A stretch of DNA of 16,339 bases, from assembly GCA_002402905.1 (NCBI GenBank), contig DHGT01000019.1:1-16339 (forward strand), written 5' to 3'. This document shows positions 15,172-16,339 of this stretch, one piece after another; within the stretch, counting starts at the first letter, position 1, and each line of letters begins with the position of its first letter. The position numbers and the translations under genes are program-made. The notes below the pieces were generated by a model. The model searched no databases, was not told where the DNA came from, and worked only from the letters and a program-made list of their open reading frames with translations. This DNA comes from Desulfatitalea sp. UBA4791 (GTDB lineage Bacteria > Desulfobacterota > Desulfobacteria > Desulfobacterales > Desulfosarcinaceae).

Positions 15172-15654
15172 ATGACGATGCATTGTCTGGACAAAAAAAA
15201 CCACCTGGTAAGCAATGACAAGCTGCGCATGACGCAACAGCGGCGTGTGATCCTGGAGGAGTTGCGCAAGGAGAATACGCATCCCACTGCGGATCAACTT
15301 TACGAGACGGTGCGCAAACGACTGCCCCATGTGAGTCTGGGGACCATCTACCGCAATCTGGAGCTTCTCACCACCATCGGTGAAATCCAAACCCTCGAAA
15401 TCGCCGGCAGCCAGAAGCGTTACGATGGTGTCGCGCAGCAGCACTATCATGTCCGCTGCGTTTATTGCGGACGCATCGACGACGCGCCCATTGCACCGCT
15501 CAATCGCCTCGAAGATAAGCTCTACGGTACAACGGTGTACACCATTATGGGGCATCGTCTCGAATTTTTGGGTCTCTGCCCGGAATGCTCTCAAAACGAG
15601 GAGGCCGTCAGGTTTGCAGAGCACTTGCTCGCCCATCCAAACGGTCCGAACTGA
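15172..15654 (+). CDS. perR: Fur family regulator, PerR-type peroxide sensor
   Basis: A 160-residue Fur-family repressor. An N-terminal winged helix (MTQQRRVILEEL..., TIYRNLELL) is followed by a dimerisation/metal domain. The structural zinc cysteines are C96-V-Y-C99 and C136-P-E-C139. The regulatory metal ligands are H37, D85, H91, H93 and D104. These fall at the same numbers as in Bacillus subtilis PerR, whose H37 and H91 are oxidised by peroxide through bound Fe2+, which favours PerR over Fur or Zur. It would repress oxidative defence genes and possibly itself. It probably shares a transcript with citrate synthase. The start ATG 15172 has only a weak GAG before it; 15178 is an alternative. 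Confidence 0.88.
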   Translation: MTMHCLDKKNHLVSNDKLRMTQQRRVILEELRKENTHPTADQLYETVRKRLPHVSLGTIYRNLELLTTIGEIQTLEIAGSQKRYDGVAQQHYHVRCVYCGRIDDAPIAPLNRLEDKLYGTTVYTIMGHRLEFLGLCPECSQNEEAVRFAEHLLAHPNGPN

Positions 15655-15708
15655 TCCGGTATCGACGGACTATTAAAAAGGCCGTTAAGGGAGGGGGGCC
15701 AAAACACC

Positions 15709-16068
15709 TCACGCCGCTCCCAGTTCTTTCTGCAGCCACGTTTTGACGATGCCCTCGACCGCGTACACACCCTTGAGGTCCCCGTGCTCCTTCATGAAAG
15801 CTTTTCGGATCCGTTCCGGCATCTTGATGTGGGCCAACTCTTTGGCCCCGTCGGAGTTGCGCCGGATCAGATAGATGGTCGGTGGCTCTTTCCAGGTGCT
15901 CACGGTAAAATAGCACGTTTCGTCGTTTTTGGAGCGAATGACATAATTTCCGCGGGCCCAGTTGTTGCCCCACTCCAGATAGAGCCTGACCGCTTCTTCG
16001 GGTGTCATCTCCCAATCAATGGTATTGAGCAGTTCGGTGTTTCTTCTGAGGCTCTCTATATTTTCCAT
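15709..16068 (-). CDS. Conserved hypothetical protein, DVU0772-like (tentative)
   Basis: A 119-residue soluble protein with no signal or membrane segment. The start is the ATG at 16068, because AAAGGAA lies about seven bases upstream; the longer in-frame version begins in AT-rich non-coding sequence. The N-terminal segment ENIESLRRNTELLNTIDW, then MTPEEAVRLYLEWGNNW, and WKEPPTIYLIRRN look like a protein conserved in sulfate reducers. From memory it resembles Desulfovibrio vulgaris DVU0772, listed among PerR-regulated genes; I cannot check this here. Its position convergent with perR agrees with that. There is no known biochemical function. No good PerR box was seen upstream. Confidence 0.8.
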   Translation of the reverse strand: MENIESLRRNTELLNTIDWEMTPEEAVRLYLEWGNNWARGNYVIRSKNDETCYFTVSTWKEPPTIYLIRRNSDGAKELAHIKMPERIRKAFMKEHGDLKGVYAVEGIVKTWLQKELGAA

Positions 16069-16339
16069 TTGTATTCCTTTCCGTTGGATATTTTTATCAC
16101 TAATCTGAATTGTCTTTTTAGAAGTTAGCAATTGTTATGCCGTTTTCAATCTGCCGACCGGGGAATCTTGTGGGGCATAAGCAGCAATTCTAACTGAAGG
16201 TGATTCACCCCGACGGGCCTCCTTTCCAAAAGTTTTTTAGAAAACAATTCGCATTGCAACGCACATGACAGGCGAGTGTGGGGCAGGTGGCCAGGGCCAC
16301 GTGAGCCTGCGGTCTTAGTGCCGGTTGAATGCAAACGGC
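16069..16339. other. Intergenic end of window, no confident gene
   Basis: About 270 bases with no recognisable product. It holds the promoter region of the small minus-strand gene ending at 15709, including two AATTGT copies 22 bases apart (16108-16113 and 16130-16135), a two-helical-turn spacing. It also holds a 20-codon minus-strand open frame (16146-16208, GTG start) with AAAGGAGG nine bases before it. That frame could be a leader peptide, or chance. No tRNA or repeat was recognised. Confidence 0.5.

Noticed and set aside
14617..15636. 339-codon minus-strand frame across citrate synthase and perR
   Set aside because: Antisense to two well-supported genes and without any recognisable motif.
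16069..16131. Extended N-terminus of the small protein convergent with perR
   Set aside because: The extra 21 codons are AT-rich and lysine/isoleucine-rich, and would include the ribosome binding site of the better start at 16068.

Overview
The window looks like a piece of a GC-rich, strictly anaerobic, sulfate-reducer-type genome, most likely Desulfobacterota (Desulfosarcina/Desulfococcus-like). The reasons are an anaerobic Ni-Fe CO dehydrogenase, a full six-subunit Na+-NQR operon, a sigma-54 activator with a Cys-rich PAS domain, a PerR-type regulator, and a small protein that I recall from Desulfovibrio PerR regulons. Taxonomy is inferred from gene content only.

Layout. 1-2047 (+): the 3' end of a hisG-like gene, a class I/II aminotransferase and sfsA, closely spaced as one transcription unit, ending near a strong hairpin. 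2120-3629 (+): a good sigma-70-type promoter, a perfect inverted repeat just downstream of it, and a PAS/AAA+/Fis sigma-54 activator gene, closed by a bidirectional terminator (about 3626-3665). 3695-5680 (-): a stand-alone cooS-type CO dehydrogenase. 5681-6099: a long AT-richer divergent intergenic region with a perfect Fur/PerR-like palindrome. 6100-6686 (+): a translationally coupled glutaredoxin-like protein and ferredoxin:thioredoxin reductase catalytic subunit. 6764-7454 (-): a flavodoxin and an unknown 61-residue protein, preceded by what looks like a complete sigma-54 control region (palindromic upstream site, IHF-like bend, -24/-12 element) plus an unusual pair of bipartite direct repeats. 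7777-13700 (-): nqrABCDEF. 13841-15654 (+): citrate synthase followed by perR. 15709-16068 (-): a small conserved-looking protein convergent with perR. 16069-16339: no confident gene.

How the parts fit. The middle of the window is a redox island. CO dehydrogenase would supply low-potential electrons. FTR plus the glutaredoxin-like protein would turn reduced ferredoxin into thiol reducing power. The flavodoxin is an alternative one-electron carrier. Na+-NQR couples NADH oxidation to sodium export. Citrate synthase and PerR tie carbon flow and peroxide response to the same neighbourhood. Candidate Fur/PerR-like sites precede both the cooS/grx pair and the citrate synthase-perR pair.

The most unusual features are: an NqrA that keeps two complete RnfC-like [4Fe-4S] motifs, normally degenerate in NqrA; the coupled Grx-FTR beta pair; and the sigma-54-type control region in front of the unknown 61-residue protein and flavodoxin.
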